Assembly: GCA_020744225.1 (NCBI GenBank)
Contig: JAGMWG010000015.1
Coordinates: forward strand, 806,001 to 870,000
Length of the DNA stretch: 64,000 bases
From: Paraphoma chrysanthemicola
Lineage: Eukaryota; Ascomycota; Dothideomycetes; Pleosporales; Phaeosphaeriaceae
Reading direction: 5' to 3'
A program made the position numbers and the translations under genes. Position 1 is the stretch's first letter. Every line of letters starts with the position of its first letter. Below the pieces are notes generated by a model, which worked only from the letters and a program-made list of their open reading frames with translations, was not told the origin of the DNA and did no database searches. Positions 1 through 11,673 of this stretch are shown here, in pieces.

Positions 1-1753
1 GCTTCATCGTCTTGTAAATTAGAAGACTCTGAGATGTCAAGTGGGATAAGGAGATATAAACAGAACGTATCGCGGCCTAAGTTGTGGTTTCGATGAAGGG
101 CGTGTGAGATGATGCTGGGTGATGTCCGACGCAAGTAGGGATGCATGACACGTCTAAATACTGCGAAAATATTCCCTGAATCCGACCCGTTGGGTGCTCA
201 ATGCGGCGCTCAGAGCATGAACCTACTATTCTCGAAGCCATGGATCTCAGCCTCTCGCGGCGGAAGGGACGCGAATGCCCTATCACGGACGTACAGCCAC
301 TCTTCTCGATCCTCCGTGGCTGGAATACGATGGAAATGGCGGATGTTGATGCAGCAAAGCTGGAGAGCTCCAACTAACTTCCCAAAGCGGACAATGTGAG
401 GAGAAAGTGCAACCGAAAAGCTTGGCGCTCGGGTGTGGCCGAGGGAAGGTCATCCTAGCAAGCTAGTGCTGATTGGCGAGGCAATCTCAGCTGTGACTTC
501 CCACCGCCTCATCAAATGACGATGTGCGGTCAGTCATCCACCAAGAATCGTTCCGGATTGCAAGATTGCGCGGGCGCAGGCCTAGCTGGAATTGTTGCCA
601 TATCTCTAGGTACAAAATTCTGAGGCAGTGCAAATTTTTAATTTCCACTCGACGCAGTGCATCCCACTTCCTCACTGAGTGATTCGAAGCCGTTGCTAAA
701 ACGCCGACGATTCGACGACCATTACATCGAACGACGAAATAGGAAGCTGCTTGGACTAAAAGTTCACGAGCCATCAACTCAGTATGTTGGTGCTATTCGA
801 GATATCTTGACCATCATTCGCTTCGCTATTGCTGTCAATTCTTGTCTCTGATCGTAAAGAGGTATGGGCAATGCTTACGAGGATAATGTCGCTTCTGATC
901 TTGCTCTGCCATTCAGCGAGGGGATTTTCATAGTCGAAAGTTGGGGCTTCATATCAAGGGCCCTGCCGACTTTGAATGACCAAGCTTTTCGCTTTGAGTT
1001 TGTACACGATTGTGACTACTTTAATTCTAGACTGCTGATCTTCTTCAAGAGTTCGTATATCATTAGAGAATTTGCTTGCTTTTCGTCCTCTGCTCTGCTG
1101 GCATAGTGCTTTCGAGCAAGCCAATCATCAATCATTTTAACTCCGTCAAAGTATCTAAGGACATGTCTAGTTCCAGATGACGAAGCGAATTGGTTCATGG
1201 ATACATGGAATTATTTCCTAGTAGTCCCTGCAAAAGCACCAGGTCAACAATGACCTGGTGATTTTCAATTTTCAGGCACACATGCTCGTAGTGGATTTGT
1301 TCAGTTTCCGTGTGAATACTATGCCCAAGAGTGATGCCTTCATGAAGGGTGGTAAAACGTTGCGCTCTGCTGTAGCAACATATGGACCTAGCAGACTGCA
1401 CACTGGGAATGAACACTAATTGTCAGAATATCGAGGCTGTTCTTACAGCGGCTTGGCGCCAAACTCACTTTGCCTGGGATATGTGATCTACCCTATGTTC
1501 ACCTTCGAACCCCAGCAATATATTCTGATAATCATTTTCGAGTGTCAAGCTTGTGGGAGTCTGGACAAAGTCACAGTTTTGCCCGCGCCGCTGCTGGGTG
1601 GTGTATGCTGCCTCCTGGTCGCTGCATAGGCTCATAAGCCAGCTGTTAATCGGGTACGGAGCTATAAAGTCACTAGCCAGTCTCAAAACTCAGACAATAA
1701 GGACTCTGATAACAAGACTCGCTTACGTATCCGCCGGCAATTAGCTGGCGGTT
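1..1753. other. No recognisable gene; left edge
   Basis: Only short open frames on both strands, none with a recognisable domain, a convincing start or splice sites joining it to a longer frame. The one clear local structure is a perfect hairpin at 1237-1260, listed separately. The stretch to about 1753 includes the 3' flank of the minus-strand oxidoreductase. Confidence 0.5.
1237..1260. repeat. Perfect 10-bp inverted repeat (hairpin)
   Basis: CACCAGGTCA at 1237-1246 and TGACCTGGTG at 1251-1260 are exact reverse complements separated by the 4-nt loop ACAA. No T-run follows and no gene is recognised beside it, so no function is assigned. Confidence 0.7.
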
Positions 1754-2767
1754 TCAAGCCTTTTCCTGCGGTACCTTCACCACAATCTTGCCCTTCGCCC
1801 TCCCCGTCTTCAATTTCTCAAACGCCTTGGGTGCATCCTCCCACTCAAACACACTATCTTTCACACCCTTGACTTTCCCATCTCGCATCCACTCCGCCAG
1901 AAGCTGCAAATCGCTCTTCGCCGCCTGGGCCATCAGCATCTGATACTTCGCTTTCCCGCCGCCCAAAAAACCTGGTCGCAACATGTTACTTGCGACTTGG
2001 CCGAAGCCACTCAAACTCGGCGACATGCCGATTTGGACGAACTTTCCGCCCGGTGCGATGAAAGAGGGTGATGCTTTGTACAAGTTGGCGGGCGTGCCGA
2101 CGTTGTCTACTGCGAGGGTAAAGGTTGGGCCGTGAGCGGAGAGGGCTTTGACGACGTCGGTGGCTTTGTAGTCGATGACTTCGTCTGCGCCGAGAGACTT
2201 ACAAAGCTGAACGTTCGGTGTGGAGCATGTTGTTGTTACATGGCAGCCAAGAGCTTTTGCGATCTGAATGCCATACACACCAGTCCCTCCGGAACCGCCG
2301 TTGATGAAGACTTTATCTCCGCTTTTGACATTCGGTCGGATACTTTGCGTTTCTGTCAAGCCTACAATACCAACTGTGGCTGCATCTTCCACGGATACGC
2401 CTTCTGGGAGCTGCATTGCCATGTTCTTGTCCACAGCTACGTATTGTGCAAGCGTGCCCTTGGCTAGTTCCCCTACTTTTGCGCCAAAGACCATCTCGCC
2501 GACCTTGAACTCGCTGACCTTCGTCCCAACTTCTGCAACTTTGCCACAAAAGTCGGCACCGGGCGTGAAGATCGTGCCGAGAAGTCGGAGTGGTGCCGGG
2601 CTTTCTGTGACTTTGTGATCGACGGGATTGAGGGCCATGGCATGGACTTGCACCAGGATTTCATTGTCGCCGGGCACCGGTTTTGGCACGGCGTCGTTGA
2701 TGTGCATGTTCTTTTCTACTCCGCCAGTCGTGCCGGTGTATTGCCACGCCTTCATCGTTTGAGCCAT
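1754..2767 (-). CDS. MDR-family quinone oxidoreductase / zinc-type alcohol dehydrogenase-like protein
   Basis: Single-exon 337-aa protein starting at the ATG at 2767. The N-terminal GroES-like domain (about residues 10-120, with ALNPVDHK and GADFCGKV) is followed by a Rossmann NADP-binding domain with the motif GGSGGTGVYGIQIAKALG around residue 155 and the downstream S-x-LGAD-x-VIDY segment typical of NADPH:quinone reductases. The family transfers hydride from NADPH to quinones or activated double bonds. Structural zinc ligands are not evident, which fits the zinc-independent quinone-reductase branch. Length is normal for the family. The physiological substrate cannot be told from sequence. 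The C-terminus QEKA is not a peroxisomal signal. Two further MDR genes lie at 10093 and 16283 but are not close paralogues by eye. Confidence 0.9.
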   Translation of the reverse strand: MAQTMKAWQYTGTTGGVEKNMHINDAVPKPVPGDNEILVQVHAMALNPVDHKVTESPAPLRLLGTIFTPGADFCGKVAEVGTKVSEFKVGEMVFGAKVGELAKGTLAQYVAVDKNMAMQLPEGVSVEDAATVGIVGLTETQSIRPNVKSGDKVFINGGSGGTGVYGIQIAKALGCHVTTTCSTPNVQLCKSLGADEVIDYKATDVVKALSAHGPTFTLAVDNVGTPANLYKASPSFIAPGGKFVQIGMSPSLSGFGQVASNMLRPGFLGGGKAKYQMLMAQAAKSDLQLLAEWMRDGKVKGVKDSVFEWEDAPKAFEKLKTGRAKGKIVVKVPQEKA

Positions 2768-3344
2768 GTTGTCGTCGATGTGCTACTATGCTCTGCGAAA
2801 GGGAGGTGCGTTGTCGCGAACTTCAATTACGAGCGCTTTCTGGTTATGAGAACAGTTTTTTGTATAGATGAGCTATCTTCTTTTATATTGCTGTACTTTA
2901 TTGATGGGCAAGGTCAAAGACCTACATATGGCGCGTCGTCGTCGCGAGACATAGCGTGAACAGAGCCTTGCGTCATGAGTGCCCAATTGAGCGGGGCGAC
3001 CACCCATAGCAACAGCGGTCCGATCAAGAAACACCCGAATTGCTGCCGTGATGAGCGATCGACCTGTGCTCCGGTGTTCATATGCATCGCGAGGCCCGCG
3101 CACACCAGAGACAGAGAGGAAATCTAATGGGCGTAACAAATGCAGTGAGACGGGCGAGCCGGTCGGCTTGTCAATCTGCCCGCTTTCCCACTGCGAGGGC
3201 TTCGAAGACCCCACATTTGCGTTGAGGCTAACCGTTCTAGGCATAGCAAACACTCGAAAAGACGGGTCTCGGATTCTATCAAAACCCTTTCCTCCTTTGT
3301 GTCAAAATTCATGTACACCGGGCAGATGACACCTGCTGAAACCC
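2768..3344. other. Intergenic: upstream of the MDR gene, downstream of the PhoD gene
   Basis: Lies between the start of the minus-strand oxidoreductase and the stop of the minus-strand phosphatase, so it should hold the promoter of the former and the 3' end of the latter. Short open frames here show no family similarity. No clear motif seen. Confidence 0.5.
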
Positions 3345-5461
3345 TCATGCCGAAGTAGTGTTTGCCGCCGGATACGTAATGAACATCTGGTTGAAGCCAG
3401 TCACATTCCATGTCCGTGACAACGTATTCAGCGTCAAGTTCGTCGGCACCGTGCTGCCTCGCTGGAGTGCACCACTTTCAACTCGTCCGCCCGCGACACT
3501 CCTCTGCAAATGGTTCTCGCCCGACTTGACGGTAAAGTTCGCCAGGCTGACCTCGAAGGGATTACGCGTCGCGACAGACGGAGATCCTTGATTAAGTCAG
3601 CACAGAACCACAAGACTTCGCGATTGGGCAAAACTGACCATAGTAACGCGCATTGAGCTCGTCGGGGGAGATATGTAGCTCATAGTACCCGCGGTAGTAG
3701 CCTTCAGCCCATTGAAGCTCCCTGTTGTCGCGGACAAGGCCGGCCGCACGAGCGCTGGAATTCGCAATGCTGCGTCCAGAACCATACCCTGTTGAAGACA
3801 CGGCAGTACCAGCGAACTCAACTCCAATGGCACCAGCACCAGTCACCTGGTCATAGGGGGTTTCATCGAGCCAAACAAGATCGGAGACCCAATTGGCGTG
3901 ACTGTCACCTGCCAAGAATGCTGTGTTGCCAATTTCGTTCGAATACAGGTGGTGCAGCGTGCGATTGCGGTTTGACTGGTAGCCATCCCATTGATCCGCG
4001 TTAAGAGGATTCGAATAGACCGCACTATTGTTCATCCGGCTGAAGATGAGCTGGTTGCCAATGATTCTCCAGGTGGCCCCGCGCTTCTTGGAATCGGAAA
4101 GGCTTCGGTAAAACCAGTTTTCTTGGGCACTTCCCATGAGGGAACGGCCGGCATCATCTTTGAGTTCTTCGATATAATCATTGTTCCAGTTAAGAGTGGT
4201 GATGCTTCGATCGTAATTGCGGGTGTCCAACATGATCAGATCGAACAGCTTGCCCATCTTGAAGCTGCGCCAGATGCGGAGATTGTCGTCTAGATCGACC
4301 TGCCTAATTGGCATCCACTCAAAGTAACTGCGGACAGCGTTCATCTTTCTTGAGTCAACACTGATCCGACCAAACTTTAGAAATGACGCTTCCGTGTTAT
4401 TCATGCCGCTGAAGCCATCACCTGTTCACGTCCTTATGGTCAGCTTGCTTACACAACAATAAGAAATGATCGTTACGTACGGTATCCATTATTCGCAACT
4501 TCATGGTCGTCCCACGTCGGGATCCATGCGAAGTTTTGGTGAGCAAGACGTAGGTCAGGATCGGTCCGGTATTGTCCAATTCTGGTGCGATAGTCATAGA
4601 GGGTGAAAATCTCACCACGCGGAGCTGTTGCTCGCGGATCTCTACCAGGCGTCCCACGTCCAGTTTCATAGATGTAGTCTCCTAGGTGCACCTAGAAAAG
4701 TCAGCCAAGGTAAATATCGCTGAGAACAGAAGTAACTCACGAAGAAGTCTACGTTGTCTTTGCGAGCGGCGTTGCCATAAGCATTGAAATAGCCACTTGG
4801 ATAGTTGCTACACGAGAAGACTGCAAGCCCGACTTTTGAAACTGCATCATTCTCTGCAGGACTGGTCTTGGTCCGTCCGAGCGGGCTCTTGTTGTTGGAA
4901 CCACAGACATTGAATTGGTAATAGTAGGTCTTGAACGGCGCCAATCCCTTCGCCTCAATCTGCGGGATGTCAATCTTTGTGACAGGGAAGATGGAATGAG
5001 CTTACCTTGACTGTGAAATCAATATCAGACGTCGTATAAGCAGTGCCCTTCTCTACAATGCTCGTAAGGTTTCGATCTGTTCCAACACGATAATCAACGC
5101 AGATCGGGTTCGGCGACGCCTTGATGTACTTTTCCGTCTCGTGGCTGTAGAACGGAACATAGCCTGATACGGTGACATTGGATCTATCATGCTCCAAAGA
5201 AGGCGCGACACGCGTCCACAAAATGACGGAATTTGGGTAGGGATCGCCAGACGCGACACCATGGGTAAAATTCAGCTGCGATGGATCCCAAGGGGTTGCA
5301 CGCTTGACAAGGCTCCGCTTGGCGACTTTTGGTACATCAATACCGAGGCCAAGATGTCTTCGCGAAGGAGAGTGGTAATTGAGGTTGCCTTCAAACGACG
5401 CAGCCGCCGATAGTGCCAAGCAAGCAATTGTTAGCAAGATCGGCTTCATTGTGACTAACAC
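3345..5461 (-). CDS. Secreted PhoD-like metallophosphatase
   Basis: Five exons give about 636 aa. Inferred introns are 4960-5005, 4692-4740, 4422-4480 and 3587-3638 (46-59 nt, GT-AG), and each junction restores the family reading. The N-terminus (M-L-V-T-M-K-P-I-L-L) is a signal peptide; the ATG at 5449 is an alternative start. Then come the PhoD N-terminal domain (NFTHGVASGDPYPNSVILWTR), the metal-site motifs SCSNYPSGYFN, HLGDYIYETG and WDDHEVANN, and LAGDSHANWVSDL in the C-terminal half. These are the ligands of PhoD alkaline phosphatases/phosphodiesterases (Fe/Ca site). The last exon adds a conserved tail beginning SPSVATRNPFEVSLANFTV. A frame that ignored the last intron would stop early at 3592. 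Likely extracellular or cell-wall phosphomonoester/diester hydrolysis; substrate unknown. Confidence 0.9.
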
Positions 5462-7123
5462 AAGATCCTGAAGGTATGCACGAGTACACCAAACAGTTCA
5501 AGTCAGCGTTCTTTATATATTGCCAACCTGGGGATCAATGTCGCTATGTGCCGCCCTCCAAGCTGTACCTCGTCATCATGGTTCACAGGGCTCTCTGCAA
5601 ATCCTCGACGCTACAAAATGTCGACAAGTGGGTAGACCAATCCTCTTCATCGTATTGTAAGTGTGCCCAGCAGTTCCTGTCGATCTCGGAAGGTGCTTGA
5701 CGTGTAGTGTGCATGTGCGACAAGCGTGCAAGGTCATTGGTCGGTTCTAGAAACAACTCACGGCAACTGCAAGAATCATCCGCGGCACGCAGCTACGCGA
5801 GCTTGCCCACCCACCACGATGGCTTGAATGGGACGTTATGTAACCTAAGTCCGAGATGTGATAGCGTTTTCAATACCTGGCCGGAGGAACGCATGTGAAT
5901 AGGCAGCTTGACTTCAAGCGCGCGAGCCTGCCGAATTAGCTTTTAGTCTTCTAAACGTCGTCGCAATCATGCCTTGAAGACTGCAGCAAAATGTTTAATT
6001 GTTTGCACTACCGCGCGAGCCTTTCGCGATATGTCTCGCTTTATTCTCACCAGGGCTTCACGCGCAAAGCTGTTACGACTTGTATCACCTCATACAGCCC
6101 TCGGTGCGCTTGCAGTCTCAACGTGGTCAGCGACGTTACCGGACGAACGACATCCCTCACAGCCGTTATAGCGAAAATGGCATTATTTGTATGTCGAACG
6201 CATATGCCGCCGCGATTCTGCCGGCCGATTTCACACTTGACTACTCCGCACGAGTTCGGATTATTAGCATAACGCAACAAATGGAAATTGACAAAGAAAG
6301 GACAGGCATAGACTGGATCTCTCTGATATTTAGCAAGATCTGTTGTCTAACTATCCATACACGATCATATTAAGAGCCTACCCTTGATTAGACTCGCCAG
6401 CAGACACCTCTCTATTGTTCCCTTCAACATGGCCGGCCAATTTCATTTGATCAACTTTGTCCAGAACGTCCTGTATGCGTTTCATTCGGGAGGTATCTCG
6501 ATGTGAATTCTCCTGAGATAGCCAGATTTTGTCATCGCGATTCTTCAGAAAACGAGTCATCGCAAGGGAGCGAGGCTCTTGAAATAGGTTACATCTGCAG
6601 CCTTGTCAGCATGTGATTGGTCAGTTGGTTGATGTCAAAGATGGGCTAACTTCTCCTGGCTTGCCGGGATTATTAGATTTGCAGGGCTTCTATCGGACAT
6701 TGCAATGGTACGATCTGGTAAGCTTTCGCACTTTATCGATCTCTTCAGGAATGCTCGAAGATCCTCTTTTTCTGATATCTGAAGCTTGTCGAAGGTTTGT
6801 GTTTCGGTGGATGTTTGGTAACCGACACCATAACCCACGATTTTATATACATAGTTCGACGTACTATCAACTCGTATGTCGAACTGAATTCTTGGGGCTT
6901 TTCTCATACTTGATGGACATATTTTGACTTTCAACGAAATCTTAAGCTCCTAGATCTTCAAGCGCACATTTGTGCTGTCGAGCAAGGTTTTCTGGTCAAA
7001 AGGTGTGGGGGCCAAGCATCGCAATTGGCTCAAAAACGGGTGGGGTCCCTACCCGTCACAGCGGTTCGCACATTTGTGCTGTAGCCAGATTGTGTGCATC
7101 TCAGCCTTGGGTATGCGCAATAA
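5462..7123. other. Long intergenic region between divergent genes
   Basis: Separates the minus-strand phosphatase from the plus-strand zinc-finger gene, so it carries both promoters. Many short frames overlap on both strands near 5990-6370, but none has family features. Two copies of a 15-mer (6964-6978 and 7068-7082) lie just upstream of the zinc-finger gene and are noted separately. Confidence 0.5.
6964..7082. promoter_or_regulatory. Duplicated 15-mer upstream of the zinc-finger gene
   Basis: GCACATTTGTGCTGT occurs at 6964-6978 and again at 7068-7082, about 104 bp apart and 150-270 bp upstream of the likely start at 7232. Each copy contains a small dyad (GCAC-ATTT-GTGC). Could be a paired transcription-factor site, but that is inference from position and repetition only. 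Confidence 0.3.
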
Positions 7124-7231
7124 ATGGAGCCTAAAGTCGCGCTTTACACTACGGATCCTTTGGCACATAGGCGACATCCCTTCTCATTATCACTCATCTC
7201 TCGTCGAAGATCGGCATCGGGGCTTACTGTC

Positions 7232-9958
7232 ATGGATGACTCGCCTTCGCAACCCGCGCAGCGAGCGGGTCTAAATTACCAGTCGTACCTTGACGACTAC
7301 CAGCCCGATTATAGCGACGATTTCAAGGTTTTTGGTCGTACCAACGTCTCGATCAAATCGTCCGAATCTACCAACATAAGTCCCGCTACTATATTCGTTT
7401 CCACCAAGCTCGGCCGCAATAGAAGCACTGAATCCAACGACTCCGGTTATTCATCCTACAGCGCTAGGACTGTATCAAGCGCAGATTCATCTTCGGTGTA
7501 CGACATTGTCAGACCACCACCCGTCCCACCGACAAACCCCAGAAAATCCAGCTATAGATCGTCTCATGGTACGCGTCGTGTAATCCGGCCTCTTTGGAGA
7601 AAGAGAGCCTCGAACCTCCGGACCTCGGTACACGATGGTGAGCGACGTTCGATTTCAGCCTCCAGACGACCTGCAGTTCACACAGAGATCGGCCGTGATC
7701 CTGAATTTCCTCGTGCTTCCTACGAAGTACAGACGTTGTCTCAAGACAAAACTCGGAAAGGAAGGACACCTCCGCACAACGAAGAGGACGTAGATATTGA
7801 CAGAAAGGCCATATATCGTGCCCGATCCCAGTTACCTAGACTCGAGATAGAGATTGAGGAGTCAGTGGCGGCAGGCAAAGGGAAGAGTCGCTCCAAAGGG
7901 CTAACATTCGACCCTTCCCACGGCGAGGAAGGTCAGGTTGGGGGACTTTCCGTCACCTCAACGATAGATGCCGTGAAAAGCGAACACAAAACGCCCAAGC
8001 ACACTCTATCTGAACATTGGAAGTCATATACAATCGAGCGGGGAGACGGTACTGCGGAAATGAAGTATGATGCCATCACACAAACGTCAGAAGAGGAGCC
8101 TGTACATTTAGAGAAAGCACGTGAACCTGGACCAGGGAGATTATCAAGGGATTCAGTCGACCATTCATCGCAGGTCTTCAGTGGTCGCGATGTTACTGTA
8201 TCAACAAGTTTGGTGAGGCTGCTACCCGAATTGATTCCTGTCGATGCAACCCCGTCGTCTTCAAGCCAGCACGAAAGACTCGTATCGACATCTCACACCT
8301 CAACGGGGCAAGCCGACACCGAGGTGAACCAGATGTCGCAATTAGTATTGACCCTCGGCGGATTGACAATAGAGGATTGTATTGCCTTCAATTCAGCCAA
8401 ACGGAGTGAGCCGCTACAACTTGGTGGTAGGAAGACTTCGATATCATCAAGTGAAACTCACTTATCGCAGATAAGCTCCGACGATAATTCAGGTAGTAGT
8501 GGGGATAACGTAGAGGACTCTCTCGAGCTGTACGAGGACAGTGAGGAAGACTTTGAAGAGTCCGAAATAACCATGAAGAGCGCTCTAGATACTGCCATGA
8601 GTGTGGTAAAGGGTCTACTACTACGAGAGCTCTTGGACTGCGCATTACCTGATGCCATTGATTCTCTGGGGTCGCCTAGCTCTACGAGCTCGAGATCCCA
8701 ATCAAACAGTGCCGCAAGCTCCAGTTCTTCAAACGTTTCTTCAAACAAGTCGGATTCACAGCGAGCTCCGTCGGGAAAGAGAACACGAGAGAACCGAGGC
8801 GATTCTGGCGACACTGACGGTGACGAGTCTGATAAGGACGATGAACGGCCCAAGAAGAAATCCGGCAAAGACCCAGCAGAACGACCTATCCATGGTCGAT
8901 TGAAGTGTCCGTTCTTCCAACGACAACCAGAAAGATACACCAAAGCGGCATGTAGGGGCCGAGGCTTTGCCGATATGGCAAAATTAAAGGATCACATAAA
9001 GCGCGTTCATACTCAGCCCCTTCGCTGTTCTCGCTGCTGGCTGGAGATGCGATCAGAGGACACATACTCAGAGCATCTACAACAGGAAGAAGCCTGTACA
9101 AAGAATGGCGAACCACAAGATGATCGAATCCGCCCGCAAATGTTGAAGCGACTTGATTTCAAGAAGAGCCCGTACACGAAAGCCAGAAACGTGGAGGAGA
9201 AATGGAATATGATGTTCTCGGCAATATTTCCTGATGACACTGTAGTCCCTTCGCCATGTAAGTACAATCAGCTCATCATACTCCCTCTACTTTCTCTAAT
9301 AATTACAGTTGAGCAGCATGGGATGAGCCCCAGACTAGAGCAGGCTCTTTCCAAAGCTCTCGAGGAAGAACTGTCTCGTGAACTGGCGCCCATCATCGAA
9401 CCCATCATGGCCCGCATCAAGGGGCTCATACCTGCCATCATCAACAATTGCCGCTTGGAGCTTATGCGTACATCCCCAATCTCGAGCGAAGAGGAAGTTT
9501 ACACACCTTCGACGGAGTCGTACGGAGAAGCATCAAGCAACGGCAGATTGGCTAGATATGCGACACACCCTAAGCACCGCAGTGTTTATACGCCACCCAG
9601 CAGTTCCGGAACTGCATCCCAGCTGTTTGATTTTCCCGAGAGTGTTCCCACCAAGACGCACTACGGGATTCTTGAGATGACTGGGCCATCATTGGCGATG
9701 AATGCCGTCAATACTAAAGACCAAGGACTTACATCTCTGGGAAATGATACGGACATGTCCATGTTCTATCCTGACCGTTTGAACGGTATACTGTGCTCAC
9801 AAAACGAAAACATGGGTAACTATTTTGATCTTGATGAAAATGGTGGTCTTTTCAGCCTACCTCTCAATTGCGCGAGCGATGCATCAATCCCCCAAGTAGA
9901 GGGTATTTCAGCAGCCACATCATCCTTGTTCGATTCTAGCAGTATCTATGTGCCTTGA
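7232..9958 (+). CDS. C2H2 zinc-finger protein, Ser-rich, putative nuclear regulator
   Basis: About 891 aa when the 51-nt intron at 9258-9308 (GTAAGT...TTACAG) is removed. The intron is a multiple of three without a stop, so the frame stays open either way. I prefer the ATG at 7232 (GTCATGGATG context); an upstream in-frame ATG lies at 7124. A long low-complexity Ser/Thr/Arg-rich N-terminal half is followed by acidic and poly-Ser stretches (about residues 410-540) and a basic segment. A fungal C2H2-like pair follows around residues 559-625: CPFFQRQPERYTKAACRGRGF with LKDHIKRVH, then CSRCW with EHLQQEEAC. This arrangement is common in fungal proteins of unknown function and suggests nucleic-acid binding. 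No catalytic domain is visible. Confidence 0.75.
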   Translation: MDDSPSQPAQRAGLNYQSYLDDYQPDYSDDFKVFGRTNVSIKSSESTNISPATIFVSTKLGRNRSTESNDSGYSSYSARTVSSADSSSVYDIVRPPPVPPTNPRKSSYRSSHGTRRVIRPLWRKRASNLRTSVHDGERRSISASRRPAVHTEIGRDPEFPRASYEVQTLSQDKTRKGRTPPHNEEDVDIDRKAIYRARSQLPRLEIEIEESVAAGKGKSRSKGLTFDPSHGEEGQVGGLSVTSTIDAVKSEHKTPKHTLSEHWKSYTIERGDGTAEMKYDAITQTSEEEPVHLEKAREPGPGRLSRDSVDHSSQVFSGRDVTVSTSLVRLLPELIPVDATPSSSSQHERLVSTSHTSTGQADTEVNQMSQLVLTLGGLTIEDCIAFNSAKRSEPLQLGGRKTSISSSETHLSQISSDDNSGSSGDNVEDSLELYEDSEEDFEESEITMKSALDTAMSVVKGLLLRELLDCALPDAIDSLGSPSSTSSRSQSNSAASSSSSNVSSNKSDSQRAPSGKRTRENRGDSGDTDGDESDKDDERPKKKSGKDPAERPIHGRLKCPFFQRQPERYTKAACRGRGFADMAKLKDHIKRVHTQPLRCSRCWLEMRSEDTYSEHLQQEEACTKNGEPQDDRIRPQMLKRLDFKKSPYTKARNVEEKWNMMFSAIFPDDTVVPSPCKYNQLIILPLLSLIITVEQHGMSPRLEQALSKALEEELSRELAPIIEPIMARIKGLIPAIINNCRLELMRTSPISSEEEVYTPSTESYGEASSNGRLARYATHPKHRSVYTPPSSSGTASQLFDFPESVPTKTHYGILEMTGPSLAMNAVNTKDQGLTSLGNDTDMSMFYPDRLNGILCSQNENMGNYFDLDENGGLFSLPLNCASDASIPQVEGISAATSSLFDSSSIYVP

Positions 9959-10092
9959 AGTGATCTAAATTACAATTTGATCTACCACAAGAAGCGCCCG
10001 CAGTGCCAGTTCCATGCAATATGCTCACAATCGTTCTATCAGCCAGCTCATTCTTCACATCGACGTAGTGGTGCCATGTAAAGAGCTAGACA

Positions 10093-11168
10093 TCACTCGA
10101 CTGTGAACACTAGCTTCACACCAGAAACCTTACCGTCCTTCAGATCCTGTAGACCCTGCGGTACACCCTCCAGACCTTTCCGGACCTCAGTGGGATGGGT
10201 CTTGATCTTGCCCGAGTTGATCAGCTCCTCGGACACCTTCCAGAACTTGGCGCCAAACTCATAATCCGCCTGGTTGGCTTTTACATTGTCGCTGTAATTC
10301 TCGCCCAGTGCCGTGTAAGCAAATCTCCAATTCGCCTTGACGTCCTCACGAGGGAAATTTTTCGGGGGTAGCAGAGCAGACACATGGCCGCCGCTGGAGC
10401 TGAGGGCTGCTGCATCGATATCGAAAGAATTGCCTTCGGCAATGCAGTCGTAGACGAGCTTGAGCTTGTCGTTGGTGGCTTTGCGAATCTTTGCGCCGAC
10501 TTCGGGGTCCTTGTAGTCGAAGACCTGGTCGGCGCCTAGCTTGCGGACGAGATCGAAGTTGTGCGGCGACGCGGTTGCAATGACTTCATAACCAGAAAGC
10601 TTTGCGAACTGCACTGCGAGAGTTCCAGTCGCGGTTGACGCACCGTAAATCAGGATTGGTGTTGGTTCTTGCACTTTGTTTGGAGGGAATGGGAGGCCGA
10701 GCTCTTGGTAAAGTCCTTGACCGACTGTTGTAAGGCCAACACCTAGAGTTGCGGCATCTTCGAAAGATATGTTGTCGGCTAGCTTGAGATGAATGCCAGC
10801 TTTGGCCTTGATGTGCTCGGCAAAGGCGCCATTGGAATGGTCGGCTGGGTCACCTGGACTAGTCAATTGAAAGTCACAAGCAGGACAGGGCCTCTCTTAC
10901 CTCCTCGAGCAAATCCAGCAACTCTGTCGCCAACCTTTAGGCCTTGCACACTTTTGCCGACTTCTTCGACTACACCCGCGTAGTCGCATCCAACAGTGGC
11001 GCCGGGCGAGTTGGCGCGGTCGACATTCTTCCAATCTGTGGGATTAAGTGCAATCGCTTTGGTCTTTACGAGAATCCAGTTGTCGGCTGGAAGTTTAGGA
11101 ATTGGGATGCCGGCCTTGAGTTCGGACACGCCTTCAGATACATGTACGACGGCCTTTTGTGTAGACAT
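10093..11168 (-). CDS. MDR-family zinc-binding dehydrogenase / enoyl-reductase-like (TOXD-like)
   Basis: Two exons, about 342 aa. The intron 10854-10900 (47 nt, GTAAGA...GTCCAG) joins ARGG to DPADHSNGAFAEH. The start is the ATG at 11168 (MSTQKAVVHV); upstream in-frame codons lack an ATG. The GroES-like N-terminus (ALNPTDWKNVD, VGCDYAGVVEEVG) is followed by the nucleotide-binding motif IYGASTATGTLAVQFAKLSG and a KLGADQVFDYKDP segment. The family includes fungal trans-acting enoyl reductases of the ToxD/LovC type and general quinone reductases that reduce alkene or quinone bonds with NADPH. No PKS gene lies nearby, so a stand-alone role is more likely. The adjacent zinc-finger gene ends 134 bp away and converges on this gene. 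Confidence 0.9.
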
Positions 11169-11673
11169 TTTGGTGGGATTGAGCAATTGGATATTCCGTC
11201 AAATGTGGAGGAATGCTATAGCCGTGGTGCTGTAGTCTGGCTGCAATCATCGAGCCCTTTATACTATGCCTACGATGATGCAATCTGTATCCATACCATA
11301 CCCGCTAGTCCATGACCGTACTCGAGTGTTCCCATTTGTCATCACAGTCTCTGTGGGGTAATATTCTCGGGTGAAGCTCGGTTTTGGAGAATGGGAACGA
11401 GGGGTTCGATATCTTGGCCAGAATGTTTACTCTGTGAAGCTCTGGATTTATAATCTTACTGCCATTGGCATCTGATCGCTGATTGGCAACGGTACTTAGA
11501 CGCGTGTATGAAGGTACGACAATCATGACAGTCCGTGCGCAAGCTTACACGCTAAGATGCCGCATCAGGGTCCAGCGACGCGACCAGCGATTTGCTTTCA
11601 CAGTTGACGCGTTCGTATCACACAACTGACGATAATAAAACCACTTGTTTCTCTTAGAAATACGGTCGCAGTA
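11169..11673. other. Divergent promoter region between the MDR gene and MED7
   Basis: About 505 bp between the start of the minus-strand dehydrogenase and the MED7 ATG at 11674. It should contain both promoters. No open frame with recognisable features and no distinctive motif seen. Confidence 0.5.
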
